DNA from: Acuticoccus sp039034015
GTDB lineage: Bacteria; Pseudomonadota; Alphaproteobacteria; Rhizobiales; Amorphaceae
Assembly: GCA_039034015.1 (NCBI GenBank)
Contig: JBCCBM010000003.1
Location: 124,001 to 188,000, forward strand
Reading direction: 5' to 3'
Length of the DNA: 64,000 nucleotides
Shown: in pieces, positions 16,509-24,441 of the stretch
Numbering within the stretch: position 1 is the stretch's first letter
How the letters are laid out: every line of letters starts with the position of its first letter
Position numbers and translations under genes: made by a program
The notes under the pieces: generated by a model
Told to the model about the DNA's origin: nothing
What the model saw: only the letters and a program-made list of their open reading frames with translations
Database searches by the model: none

Positions 16509-17105
16509 ATGGCCCGCGCAAAATTCCTGTGCGACGCCGAGCGGTGCATTGAGTGCAACGCCTGCGTCACAGCTTGCAAAAACGAGCATGAGGTGCCCTG
16601 GGGCATCAACCGTCGCCGTGTGGTGACAATCAACGACGGCGAGCAGGGCGAAAAGTCCATCTCGGTGGCGTGCATGCACTGCTCGGACGCGCCGTGCATG
16701 GCGGTGTGCCCGGTGGACTGTTTTTACCAGACGTCCGAAGGTATCGTCCTTCACTCCAAGGACCTTTGCATTGGTTGCGGCTACTGTTTTTACGCGTGCC
16801 CTTTTGGTGCGCCGCAGTATCCGCAGGCGACCAACTTTGGCTCTCGCGGCAAGATGGACAAGTGTACGTTCTGCGCCGGCGGGCCTGAGGAAAATAATTC
16901 TGCCGTCGAGTTTGCAAAATATGGCAGAAACCGCATCGCGGAAGGAAAGCTTCCGATTTGTGCGGAAATGTGCTCTACTAAAGCGTTGCTTGCCGGTGAC
17001 GGGGATGACATCTCCGACATTTACCGTGAGCGTGTTGTGGCGCGCGGTTTTGGCTCCGGGGCCTGGGGCTGGGGGACGGCCTACGGCGCGCAAGAAGGCG
17101 GATGA
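16509..17105 (+). CDS. fdhB: formate dehydrogenase beta subunit (FDH3 type, 4Fe-4S)
   Basis: A 198-residue electron-transfer subunit with four cysteine clusters: CIECNACVTACKNEHEVP, CMHCSDAPCMAVCPVDCF, CIGCGYCFYACPFGAPQ and a final CTFCAGG with CAEMC. This matches the four 4Fe-4S ferredoxin-like layout of FdnH-type subunits, but it lacks their C-terminal membrane helix, as in the shorter FDH3 beta subunits. No signal peptide; it would be exported as a complex with FdhA. It starts 10 bases after fdhA with GGGG just upstream. It carries electrons from FdhA to the cytochrome b subunit at 17243. Confidence 0.93.
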   Translation: MARAKFLCDAERCIECNACVTACKNEHEVPWGINRRRVVTINDGEQGEKSISVACMHCSDAPCMAVCPVDCFYQTSEGIVLHSKDLCIGCGYCFYACPFGAPQYPQATNFGSRGKMDKCTFCAGGPEENNSAVEFAKYGRNRIAEGKLPICAEMCSTKALLAGDGDDISDIYRERVVARGFGSGAWGWGTAYGAQEGG

Positions 17106-17118
17106 TAACGCCTCATGG

Positions 17119-17188
17119 GGCCCGGCTGGGGAGAGCCGGGCCTCGCGCATTTTCAGACCTTGTTGCCCGGCCACTGGCCGGGCTTTTC
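17119..17188 (+). terminator. two hairpins between fdhB and the cytochrome b gene; possible attenuator
   Basis: Hairpin 1 has 9-base arms GGCCCGGCT (17119-17127) and AGCCGGGCC (17134-17142). Hairpin 2 has 8-base arms GCCCGGCC (17166-17173) and GGCCGGGC (17177-17184) around ACT, followed by TTTT. The second resembles a weak intrinsic terminator inside the operon and may lower expression of downstream genes relative to fdhA/fdhB. The arms of the two hairpins are similar, so alternative pairing is possible. Confidence 0.55.
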
Positions 17189-17242
17189 ATCCCGGGCGAT
17201 CGGCCCGAAGACGGTGGCCGCCTGGCCCAAGGGAGACCGTTC

Positions 17243-18421
17243 ATGTTCAAAAGTGTGATGGCGTTCGTCCTGTCGGCGATGCTCATCGTCCCCGCGTTCG
17301 CCCAATCCTCGCTCACCGGTGAGGGCGCAAAGTTCGACAACACCGAGGTTCCGGCCGCAATCCTGGAGCGGCAGCGCGCGCTTGATGATGGCGGCAGCGT
17401 TGCCCCCGCACCCATCGACAACAGCGCCGCCACCATCGCGCGCCAACTCTCCGCCGGCGCCCAGGATGAAGACGTCTACCGCGCCATCCGCTACGGCACC
17501 GGCGATGTCTATGTATCCGACAAGGACCCTGAAGCGCGCGTCTTGGTGCAAACCGGCGGCATGCGCTGGCTGGAAGTGCGCGAGGGGCCGCTCCTCACCT
17601 ACGGCGGCGGGTTGCTCCTGGTCATTCTCGGCCTGCTTCTCGTCTTTTTCATGGTGCGCGGCCGTGTGCGCGTTGAAGGGGGGCCTGCGGGTGTCACGGT
17701 CACCCGCTTCACGTTCATTGAGCGGTTTGCCCACTGGCTGCTCGCGGGGTCATTCCTTGTGCTTGCGGTCTCGGGCCTCTTCCTCCTCTTTGGGCGGGAG
17801 TTTTTGATCCCAACCCTTGGGCACGAGCTTTATGCGACCCTCGCGGGCGCCTGCAAATGGGCCCACAACAACGTGTCCTGGGCGTTCATGATCGCGCTCG
17901 TCATGATTTTCGTCCTCTGGGTGTGGAACAACATCCCCTCCAAGCGCGACATTGAGTGGATCAAAAAGGGCGGCGGCCTTTTCAAAAAGGGCGTCCACGT
18001 CAACGCGGCAAAGTTCAACGCCGGCCAAAAACTCATCTTCTGGATGACGATTGTGCTGGGCGCCTCGGTGTCCGCGTCCGGCTTGATGCTCCTCTTCCCA
18101 TTCGAGCTTCCAATGTTTGCTGGCACGTTTGAGCTCATCAACGCCACCGGCATTCCGGGCCTCTTCGGCGCGGAGCTCAAAACCGTGCTCGCCCCCCACG
18201 AAGAGATGCAATACGCGCAACTGTGGCACTCCATCGTGTCTTTCGTGATGATGGCGGTGATTATCGCGCACATTTACATCGGCTCGGTGGGCATGGAGGG
18301 CGCGTTTGCTGCCATGGGGTCTGGCCAGGTGGATGAAAACTGGGCGCGGGAGCACCACAGTGTCTGGGCGGAGAAGAAGATCGCCAAAAAGCGTGGTGCC
18401 GCCGCCCAGCCGGCGGAGTGA
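17243..18421 (+). CDS. fdhC: formate dehydrogenase gamma subunit (cytochrome b556)
   Basis: A 392-residue membrane subunit. An N-terminal signal peptide (MFKSVMAFVLSAMLIVPAFA) and an extracytoplasmic region of about 100 residues precede one helix (YGGGLLLVILGLLLVFFMV) and the four-helix di-haem cytochrome b core, with histidines in IERFAHWLLAG and LWHSIVSFVMMAVIIAHIY. It passes electrons from FdhB to quinone. The ATG at 17243 has GGGAG 7 bases upstream. It lies 137 bases after fdhB across two hairpins and 13 bases before the WD40-cytochrome c gene. The family is clear; haem ligand assignment is by eye. Confidence 0.92.
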   Translation: MFKSVMAFVLSAMLIVPAFAQSSLTGEGAKFDNTEVPAAILERQRALDDGGSVAPAPIDNSAATIARQLSAGAQDEDVYRAIRYGTGDVYVSDKDPEARVLVQTGGMRWLEVREGPLLTYGGGLLLVILGLLLVFFMVRGRVRVEGGPAGVTVTRFTFIERFAHWLLAGSFLVLAVSGLFLLFGREFLIPTLGHELYATLAGACKWAHNNVSWAFMIALVMIFVLWVWNNIPSKRDIEWIKKGGGLFKKGVHVNAAKFNAGQKLIFWMTIVLGASVSASGLMLLFPFELPMFAGTFELINATGIPGLFGAELKTVLAPHEEMQYAQLWHSIVSFVMMAVIIAHIYIGSVGMEGAFAAMGSGQVDENWAREHHSVWAEKKIAKKRGAAAQPAE

Positions 18422-18434
18422 GCGGGGCCCGCCC

Positions 18435-19685
18435 ATGCTGAGGCGTCTCATTCTGGCGGTCGCGGCCCTTGCGGTCGCGCTCGCCCCTGCCGCGGCGGTG
18501 GAGCGCCTCACCGGCCACGGCGGCCCCATCATGGCCGCCGACGCCTACCCCGACGGCCGCATCCTGACGGGAAGTTTTGACAACAGCATCGGCCTTTGGA
18601 CAAACGGCATGCCCCGCTGGCTCGAAGGCCACCGCGCGGCAGTCAAGACCGTCCTCGCGCTGCCGGATGGCCGCGCTGCCTCCGGTGGTGATGACTTTGA
18701 CGTGATCCTCTGGGCCGCAGACGGGACGCCGACCCGGCTTTCCGGCCATCGCGGCCCCGTTGCCGATCTTGCCCTTTCGCCCGACGGCGAAACCCTTGCC
18801 TCCGCGGGGTGGGACGGGCGGATTGGCCTGTGGCGCCTTGCCGACGGCGCGCACCTTGGCTGGCTGACCGGCCACCAAGGCCCCGTCACCGCGGTGGTCT
18901 ACGACGGTGACCTTTTCAGCGCGTCGGCCGATGGCACCGTGCGCCGCTGGTCGGGGGACACGGGCCGCGCCATCGTGCGCCACGGGTTTGGCGTCAACAC
19001 GCTGTCGGTGGCGGACGGGGTGCTGGCCTATGGCGCGGTTGATGGCGGCACCCGGGCGATCGACCTTCTGACCGAGGCGGAGGTGGCCGACCTCACCCTT
19101 GGCCGGCGCCCAATTCTGGCGTTTGCGCGCGATGGCAACCGGCTCGCGGTGGGCGATGGCGAGGGGCATGTGATGGTGGTGGACACCGCCACGTGGTCGA
19201 TCATGCATGATTTTCGCGCTGCCGCCCGGGGTCCTGTCTGGGCGCTCGCCTTTGTGGGAGAGGCGCTGGTGGCCGGCGGGATCGATGACACGGCCTTTGT
19301 GTGGACCATCGGCGCCGACGCTGCGCCCCAGATGGCGCTGTCGGCCCGCAGCTTTCAGCGTGACCCGTCAGAGATGTCGAACGGGGAGCGACAGTTTCAG
19401 CGCAAATGCAGCGTTTGCCACGTTTTGACAGGGGATACGGCGCGCAAGGCCGGGCCGACGCTCGATGGCGTCTTCGGCCGCCGCGCGGGGACGCTGCCCG
19501 GCTACACCTACTCGCAAACGCTGCGGGACAGCACCATCGTCTGGTCGCCCGCCACCCTCAACGCCCTGTTCGATGAGGGGCCCGACCGCTATATTCCAGG
19601 CTCCAACATGCCCCTTCAGCGCATCACGCGGGAAGCGGACCGGCGCGATCTGATAAACTTTTTAGAAAACCACACCGGGGAGTGA
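18435..19685 (+). CDS. WD40 beta-propeller fused to class I cytochrome c
   Basis: A 416-residue exported protein. Signal peptide MLRRLILAVAALAVALAPAA is followed by six or seven WD40-like repeats (for example GSFDNSIGLW, SAGWDGRIGLWRL, SASADGTVRRW, AGGIDDTAFVW) and, from about residue 315, a cytochrome c domain with the haem motif CSVCH and a likely axial Met in GSNMPLQ. It sits between the formate dehydrogenase cytochrome b and fdhD genes. It would be a periplasmic electron carrier or docking protein for the dehydrogenase, with the propeller as the binding platform. Partner unknown. Confidence 0.88.
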   Translation: MLRRLILAVAALAVALAPAAAVERLTGHGGPIMAADAYPDGRILTGSFDNSIGLWTNGMPRWLEGHRAAVKTVLALPDGRAASGGDDFDVILWAADGTPTRLSGHRGPVADLALSPDGETLASAGWDGRIGLWRLADGAHLGWLTGHQGPVTAVVYDGDLFSASADGTVRRWSGDTGRAIVRHGFGVNTLSVADGVLAYGAVDGGTRAIDLLTEAEVADLTLGRRPILAFARDGNRLAVGDGEGHVMVVDTATWSIMHDFRAAARGPVWALAFVGEALVAGGIDDTAFVWTIGADAAPQMALSARSFQRDPSEMSNGERQFQRKCSVCHVLTGDTARKAGPTLDGVFGRRAGTLPGYTYSQTLRDSTIVWSPATLNALFDEGPDRYIPGSNMPLQRITREADRRDLINFLENHTGE

Positions 19686-19688
19686 CCA

Positions 19689-19844
19689 ATGCCTGCCATG
19701 ATCCTTGCCTTCGTTGCCATCGCCGCCATCGCAGTCGGCTCGAACTATGCGCTCAACGACCCCAACCTCTCGCGCCAGTTGACGGACCGGGCCAACATCT
19801 CGGTCAACACGGGCGTGTCGGGTGAATCGGTCCGCCTCGACTAA
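19689..19844 (+). CDS. 51-residue membrane or secreted small protein
   Basis: A short open frame fitted exactly between the WD40-cytochrome c gene (3-base gap) and fdhD (2-base gap). The product starts MPAMILAFVAIAAIAVGSNY, a single hydrophobic segment of about 16 residues, then a polar tail ending TGVSGESVRLD. The tight spacing on both sides and the lack of any other reading in this gap argue that it is translated. It could be a small membrane subunit of the dehydrogenase complex or a short exported protein; no family is recognised with certainty. Confidence 0.65.
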   Translation: MPAMILAFVAIAAIAVGSNYALNDPNLSRQLTDRANISVNTGVSGESVRLD

Positions 19845-19846
19845 CG

Positions 19847-20710
19847 GTGGCGTTTCTCCTCGGCCCCGCGCCGGATGATCCGCGCCTCACCCGCGCCGTC
19901 GAGGGCACGGATGCGGCGGGCAATGCGGTCGACATCAACGTCGTCACCGAGCGGCCGCTCACGATCTTCTTGAATTCGCAAGAGATTGTGACGGCCATGA
20001 CCATCGGCGACTACCCAGAATATTTGGCCGTGGGGTTCCTCGCCAACCAGCGGATGCTGGTTGCCGATGATGCGGTGACCGCCGTCGACTATGACGACGA
20101 GTTGGAAACGGTGGTGGTGCGCACCACGCGTGAGACGAACTACGAGGAAAAACTCAAGAAAAAGACCCGCACCTCCGGCTGCGCGGTGGGCACCGTCTTT
20201 GGCGACATCATGGAGGGGCTGGAGGACGTGCGTCTGCCGGCCGCGACCGTGCGCACCTCGTCACTCTTCGCGCTCGCAAAGGCGATCAACACCGCGCCCA
20301 GCCTTTACCTTTCGGCGGGCGCCATCCACGGCACGGTGCTGTGCGAAGGCGCGCGGCCGCTCGTTTATATGGAAGACGTTGGCCGGCACAACGCGGTGGA
20401 CAAAGTGGCCGGCTGGATGCGCACCCAGGGCGTTTCGGGCGCGGACAAGCTTTTGTACACCACAGGCCGGCTCACCTCAGAAATGGTGATCAAGACGGCG
20501 CTGATGGGGATCCCGGCGCTGGTCTCCCGCTCCGGCTTTACCGCGTGGGGGGTGGAGCTCGCGCGCGCGGTGGGGCTCACGCTGATCGGCCGCATGCGGG
20601 GGGAGCGCTTCGTGTGCCTTTCGGGCGATGAGCGGCTGGTGCGCGATCAGGCGCCTGGCGATGGCGCGGAGGACAAGCGCCACCGCCGCAAGGCCGCGGC
20701 CGACGCGTGA
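19847..20710 (+). CDS. fdhD: formate dehydrogenase accessory sulfurtransferase FdhD
   Basis: A 287-residue FdhD-family protein, which takes sulfur from a cysteine desulfurase and transfers it to the bis-MGD cofactor of FdhA. GTG start 2 bases after the small protein gene. Conserved parts are LNSQEIVTAMTIGDYPEYLAVG (seen here as TIGDYPEYLAVGFL), EDVGRHNAVDKVAGW, YTTGRLTSEM and PALVSRSGFTAWGVELARA. The loop cysteine is Cys112 in SGCAVGTVF, but the second cysteine of the CxxC loop known in E. coli FdhD is Gly115 here. The C-terminus has a basic extension. The following gap of 100 bases leads to mobA. Confidence 0.93.
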   Translation: MAFLLGPAPDDPRLTRAVEGTDAAGNAVDINVVTERPLTIFLNSQEIVTAMTIGDYPEYLAVGFLANQRMLVADDAVTAVDYDDELETVVVRTTRETNYEEKLKKKTRTSGCAVGTVFGDIMEGLEDVRLPAATVRTSSLFALAKAINTAPSLYLSAGAIHGTVLCEGARPLVYMEDVGRHNAVDKVAGWMRTQGVSGADKLLYTTGRLTSEMVIKTALMGIPALVSRSGFTAWGVELARAVGLTLIGRMRGERFVCLSGDERLVRDQAPGDGAEDKRHRRKAAADA

Positions 20711-20810
20711 TCCCGACGCGCCAGATCTTTGACCTGTCGCGTGTGGGTGACGCGCAGGCGCCGCGCGGGCTTGACCGGCGCACAATCCATCAATCGAGAG
20801 GCGCGCCGGT

Positions 20811-21410
20811 ATGAGGCCGGCAGGCGTGATCCTGGCCGGCGGTCTTGCCCGGCGCATGGGCGGGGGCGACAAGTGCCTTGTGCCGCTGGGCCACGCGCCG
20901 ATGCTTACCCACATCATCGCCCGCCTCCGCCCCCAGGTGGACGCCCTTGCGCTGAACGCCAACGGCGACCCCACCCGCTTTGCCGCCTTCAACCTCCCCG
21001 TCCTGCCCGACCCATTGCCCGACAACCCCGGCCCCCTTGCCGGCATTCTGGCTGGGCTCACATTCGCGCAGGCGCAAGGCGCCAGCCATGTGGTGAGCGT
21101 TGCCGGCGACACGCCCTTTTTCCCGGCCGACCTTGTGGCGCGGCTTTCGGCAGCATCCGCGCCCATCGCGCTCGCCGCAACGCGCGAGGATGGCACCGTG
21201 CGCCGCCACCCGACCTTCGGCCTCTGGCCAGTGTCGGCGGCGGATGATCTTTTGGCCGCGCTCCACGATGGGGTCCGCAAGGTGGTGGTCTTCGCCGATG
21301 CGGTGGGGGCGGAAACGGTCGTCTTTGACGATGATGACCCGTTCTTCAACGTTAACCGGCCGGAGGATCTTGAGGCGGCCGAGGCGCGGTTGTTGGACGA
21401 GCCGTCGTGA
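20811..21410 (+). CDS. mobA: molybdenum cofactor guanylyltransferase MobA
   Basis: A 199-residue nucleotidyltransferase that adds GMP to molybdopterin to form MGD, the cofactor of FdhA. The N-terminal VILAGGLARRMGGGDK is the family GTP-binding loop (LAGGxxxRMGxxDK), and SVAGDTPFF holds the metal-binding Asp. Near the C-terminus VNRPEDLEAAEARL is typical. ATG at 20811 follows GAGAGG 10 or more bases upstream. The stop overlaps the mobB start by 4 bases. Its place after fdhD links cofactor synthesis to the formate dehydrogenase genes. Confidence 0.94.
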   Translation: MRPAGVILAGGLARRMGGGDKCLVPLGHAPMLTHIIARLRPQVDALALNANGDPTRFAAFNLPVLPDPLPDNPGPLAGILAGLTFAQAQGASHVVSVAGDTPFFPADLVARLSAASAPIALAATREDGTVRRHPTFGLWPVSAADDLLAALHDGVRKVVVFADAVGAETVVFDDDDPFFNVNRPEDLEAAEARLLDEPS

Positions 21411-21898
21411 TTGTCTACGGCGTTGTGGGCTGGAAGAATTCCGGCAAAACCGGACTGATGGAGCGCTTGGTGGCCCACTTTGTCGCCGCCGGCCTCACGG
21501 TCTCGACCATCAAGCACGCCCACCACCGGGTGGATGTTGATACGCCCGGCACCGACAGCTTTCGCCATCGCGGGGCGGGCGCGAAGGAAGTGCTCCTCAC
21601 CAGCCAAAACCGCTGGGCGCTGATGCATGAGCTTTCCGGCGAGGCTGAACTCTCGCTGGAGGAGGCGGTGGCGCGCCTGTCACCGGTCGACCTTGTGCTG
21701 GTGGAGGGGTTTAAGGCCGGGGCGCACCCAAAGATTGAGGCGCACCGGCAGGCAACCGGCAAGGCGCCGCTGGCGGCTGAAAGCGCCAGTGTGCGCGCCG
21801 TCGCCGCCGATGGGCCGCTGAACGTGCCTTGCCCCGTGCTCGACCTTGATGATACCGCGGCGATTGCCGACTTCATCCGCCGTGACACAGGGCTTTGA
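21407..21898 (+). CDS. mobB: molybdopterin-guanine dinucleotide biosynthesis protein MobB
   Basis: A 163-residue GTP-binding protein with the P-loop GWKNSGKTGLMERL right at the N-terminus and the family sequences STIKHAHH, DTPGTDSFRHRGAGA and DLVLVEGFK. MobB supports MobA in making MGD. GTG start overlapping the mobA stop (GTGA), and its own TGA overlaps the moeA ATG by one base, so mobA, mobB and moeA are one translational unit. Length is normal. Confidence 0.93.
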   Translation: MIVYGVVGWKNSGKTGLMERLVAHFVAAGLTVSTIKHAHHRVDVDTPGTDSFRHRGAGAKEVLLTSQNRWALMHELSGEAELSLEEAVARLSPVDLVLVEGFKAGAHPKIEAHRQATGKAPLAAESASVRAVAADGPLNVPCPVLDLDDTAAIADFIRRDTGL

Positions 21899-23154
21899 TG
21901 CAGCCGCCCCCCCTCGCGAACGATTGTTTTGCCCTGCCCCCTGGCGTCGATTGGACCCCGGTCGACACCGCGCTCGCCCACCTTGGCGCAACGCTGTCGC
22001 CCGTTGCCGCACCCGTCACGACGCCGCTGTTTGACGCCAACGATCATTTTTTGGCTGAGCCGCTTGTGGGCCGCCGCGCCAACCCGCCTGCGCCCAACGC
22101 TGCGGTGGATGGCTTCGCCTTTGCCGGCGAAGGATTGTCCGACGGCGTCATCATCCGCCCGCTGGCGCCGGGGCGGGCGGCGGCGGGCGCACCCTTCACC
22201 GGCACTGTGCCGCCGGGCGCTGCGGTGCGCATCCTGACGGGCGCGTTGCTGCCAAAGGGCGCCGACACCGTGGTGCTGGAGGAAGATTGCACCATCGAGC
22301 AGGCGCGCATTGCCTTTCGCGGCCCCCTCAAGCGTGGTGCCAACACCCGCCGCGCGGGGGAAGATTTTGCGGCGGGCGCGCCCCTCTTCCCCGCCGGCCA
22401 CAGGCTCCGCCCCCAGGACCTTGCCCTTGCAGCGGCCGCCGGCCACGGCGCGCTCCAGGTTCACCGCCCCTTGCGCGTTGCCGTCCTCTCGACCGGCGAT
22501 GAGGTGTGTGACCCCGGCGCAACGGTGGCGCCCCACCAGACGTTTGATGCCAACCGGCCGATGCTTCTCGCCCTCATCAAGAGTTTTGGCATGGAGCCGG
22601 TCGACCTTGGGCGCCAGCTCGACCGGCGGGCGGCCATTGAGGCGGCGTTCTCGGACGGGGCGCGGGCGGCGGACGCGATCATCACCACAGGCGGCGCGTC
22701 GGCGGGGGATGAGGACCATGTGTCGGCCGCGCTCAAGGCGCGCTCGGCGCTGTCGTTGTGGCGCATTGCTGTGAAACCTGGCCGGCCGCTCGCGCTTGGG
22801 GTGTGGGAGGGCGTGCCGATCTTCGGGCTGCCGGGGAACCCTGTGGCCGCGTTCGTCTGTGCGCTGGTGTTTGTGGCGCCCGCGCTTCGGCGCCTGGCGG
22901 GCGGGGTGTGGCGGGGGCCGGAGGGGATTTTTGTGCCGGCCGCATTTTCAAAGAACAAGAAGGCGGGGCGGCGGGAGTTTTTGCGCGCGCGGCTCAATGG
23001 GGCGGGCGCGGCGGAGGTGTTTTCGTCCGAAGGGTCGGGCCGCATCACGAGCCTCACGTTTGCCGACGGGCTGGTGGAGCTTCCCGATGGGGCCGCCGCC
23101 ATCGCGCCGGGCACCCCGGTGCGTTATGTGCCCATTGCCGCCTTTCGCCCCTGA
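21898..23154 (+). CDS. moeA: molybdopterin molybdenumtransferase MoeA
   Basis: A 418-residue protein that inserts molybdate into adenylated molybdopterin. Domain order is normal: N-terminal regions with NAAVDGFAF and GAAVRILTGALLPKGADTVV, a central MoCF-binding domain with STGDEVCDPG and TTGGASAGDEDHV, the loop KPGRPLALG and FGLPGNPVAAFV, and a C-terminal beta domain. The ATG at 21898 overlaps the mobB stop. Last gene of the rightward formate dehydrogenase/cofactor block. Its 3' end overlaps the convergent sulfur-transporter gene by 31 bases. Confidence 0.95.
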   Translation: MQPPPLANDCFALPPGVDWTPVDTALAHLGATLSPVAAPVTTPLFDANDHFLAEPLVGRRANPPAPNAAVDGFAFAGEGLSDGVIIRPLAPGRAAAGAPFTGTVPPGAAVRILTGALLPKGADTVVLEEDCTIEQARIAFRGPLKRGANTRRAGEDFAAGAPLFPAGHRLRPQDLALAAAAGHGALQVHRPLRVAVLSTGDEVCDPGATVAPHQTFDANRPMLLALIKSFGMEPVDLGRQLDRRAAIEAAFSDGARAADAIITTGGASAGDEDHVSAALKARSALSLWRIAVKPGRPLALGVWEGVPIFGLPGNPVAAFVCALVFVAPALRRLAGGVWRGPEGIFVPAAFSKNKKAGRREFLRARLNGAGAAEVFSSEGSGRITSLTFADGLVELPDGAAAIAPGTPVRYVPIAAFRP

Positions 23155-24293
23155 AGCGGCGCGTCCATCCCAATCCGCCCGCGCAGGCGCACGCCAAAAA
23201 TGCTGCCGATGAAGGCAAACGCGAACCAGCCCCACCCGTGGAGGCTGCCGGACGCAATGCCCGACAACAGCGCGCCAATGTTGCAGCCATAGGCGACGCG
23301 CGCGCCGTAGCCCATCAGGAGGCCGCCGACGATGGCGGTCAGCACATCGCGGCGTGAGAGGCGCAGTTTTGGTGCAAATTTGCCGGCGAGGGTGGCCGCC
23401 AGCATGGCGCCGGCGATGAGGCCCAGGTTCATCACAGACGTACCGCTTGCAAAAATTGAGGCCTCCACCTGGCCCATGGCAAAGCGCCAATAGGCCCACT
23501 CCTCGATGGGGACGCCCACCTGGTGCGCCATCTGCGCGCCCCACAGGGTGAGCCCGGATGTGATGCCCCACGGGCGGCCCAGCGTGAGGACCGTGAGGAC
23601 GCTGACCAGCGTGAGCGCGGCGGCGCCCACCGCCAGCGACCAAGGGCCTGAGAGGAGCCGCCCCATGGGCCGGGCGGGGGCAAGGGCGCCATGGGCGCGC
23701 CGCTCAAGCCGCCGGGTGAGGAGGGCGAGCGCGCCAAGGGCCGCGGCCGTTGCCGCGATGGCGCCAAGGGGGCCGATGGCGCCCGCGAGGGAAACGGCCG
23801 GAAGGCGCGGCAGGCTCTGCCAGATCCAAAAATGGTGGGTCGCCAAAAGGCCGCCGAAGATGAAGAAGATGAGCGTCACCACCATGCGCGAGGAGCCCCC
23901 GCCCACGGTGAAGAGGGTGCCCGAGCCACAGCCGCCTGCAAGCTGCATCCCAAAGCCGAACATGAACGCGCCGATCGCCACCGCAACGCCGAACGGGAAG
24001 ACGAAGCCGCCTGCGCGAATGCCGAGCGCCTCGCTGTAGGCAATGAGCGGGAGGAGGCACAGTGTTGTGGCAGCGACGAGGGCAAGTTGCGCCCGAAACG
24101 GCCCGCCCCGGCGCTCGCGGATGAGATGGCGCCACCCGGCGGTGAAGCCAAAGGCGGCGTGGTAGAGCGCGAAGCCGGCAAGGGCGCCCACAAGGCTTGC
24201 GGCGGCAAGGCGCACGCTGCCAAAAGTCGCGGCAAGGAGGGCGATCACCGCAACGCTTGCCGCCGCAAGCGTCACAAGACGAGGCTGTTGCAT
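23124..24293 (-). CDS. YeeE/YedE family sulfur-compound transporter
   Basis: A 389-residue membrane protein with about ten hydrophobic helices. The conserved cysteine loops of the YeeE/YedE (TsuA) family are visible as LAGGCGSGTLFTVGGGSSR and ARVAYGCNIGALLSGIASG; in the characterised thiosulfate transporter such cysteines line the path. It would import thiosulfate or a related sulfur species. The gene stands alone on the minus strand at the right edge of the formate dehydrogenase island, and a TusA-like gene, the common partner of YeeE, lies at the left edge. A role in sulfur supply to FdhD is an attractive inference. Confidence 0.88.
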   Translation of the reverse strand: MQQPRLVTLAAASVAVIALLAATFGSVRLAAASLVGALAGFALYHAAFGFTAGWRHLIRERRGGPFRAQLALVAATTLCLLPLIAYSEALGIRAGGFVFPFGVAVAIGAFMFGFGMQLAGGCGSGTLFTVGGGSSRMVVTLIFFIFGGLLATHHFWIWQSLPRLPAVSLAGAIGPLGAIAATAAALGALALLTRRLERRAHGALAPARPMGRLLSGPWSLAVGAAALTLVSVLTVLTLGRPWGITSGLTLWGAQMAHQVGVPIEEWAYWRFAMGQVEASIFASGTSVMNLGLIAGAMLAATLAGKFAPKLRLSRRDVLTAIVGGLLMGYGARVAYGCNIGALLSGIASGSLHGWGWFAFAFIGSIFGVRLRGRIGMDAPLQGRKAAMGT

Positions 24294-24441
24294 GATGACG
24301 ATCCGTTTAGGATGGCCGGTGCAGCTTGTCGGCCCCCACGGTGAGGATCAACTGGGTGTGAGGCGCGATCACCCGATTGTGGTCCGCGGTTCATCTTGGG
24401 CGCCGTACATGGAAGCGGTGCAACGGGTTGGAGGTTTGACG

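Noticed and set aside
14285..16699. 804-codon open frame on the minus strand
   Set aside because: Fully antisense to fdhA and the start of fdhB; His/Arg/Pro-rich with no domain.
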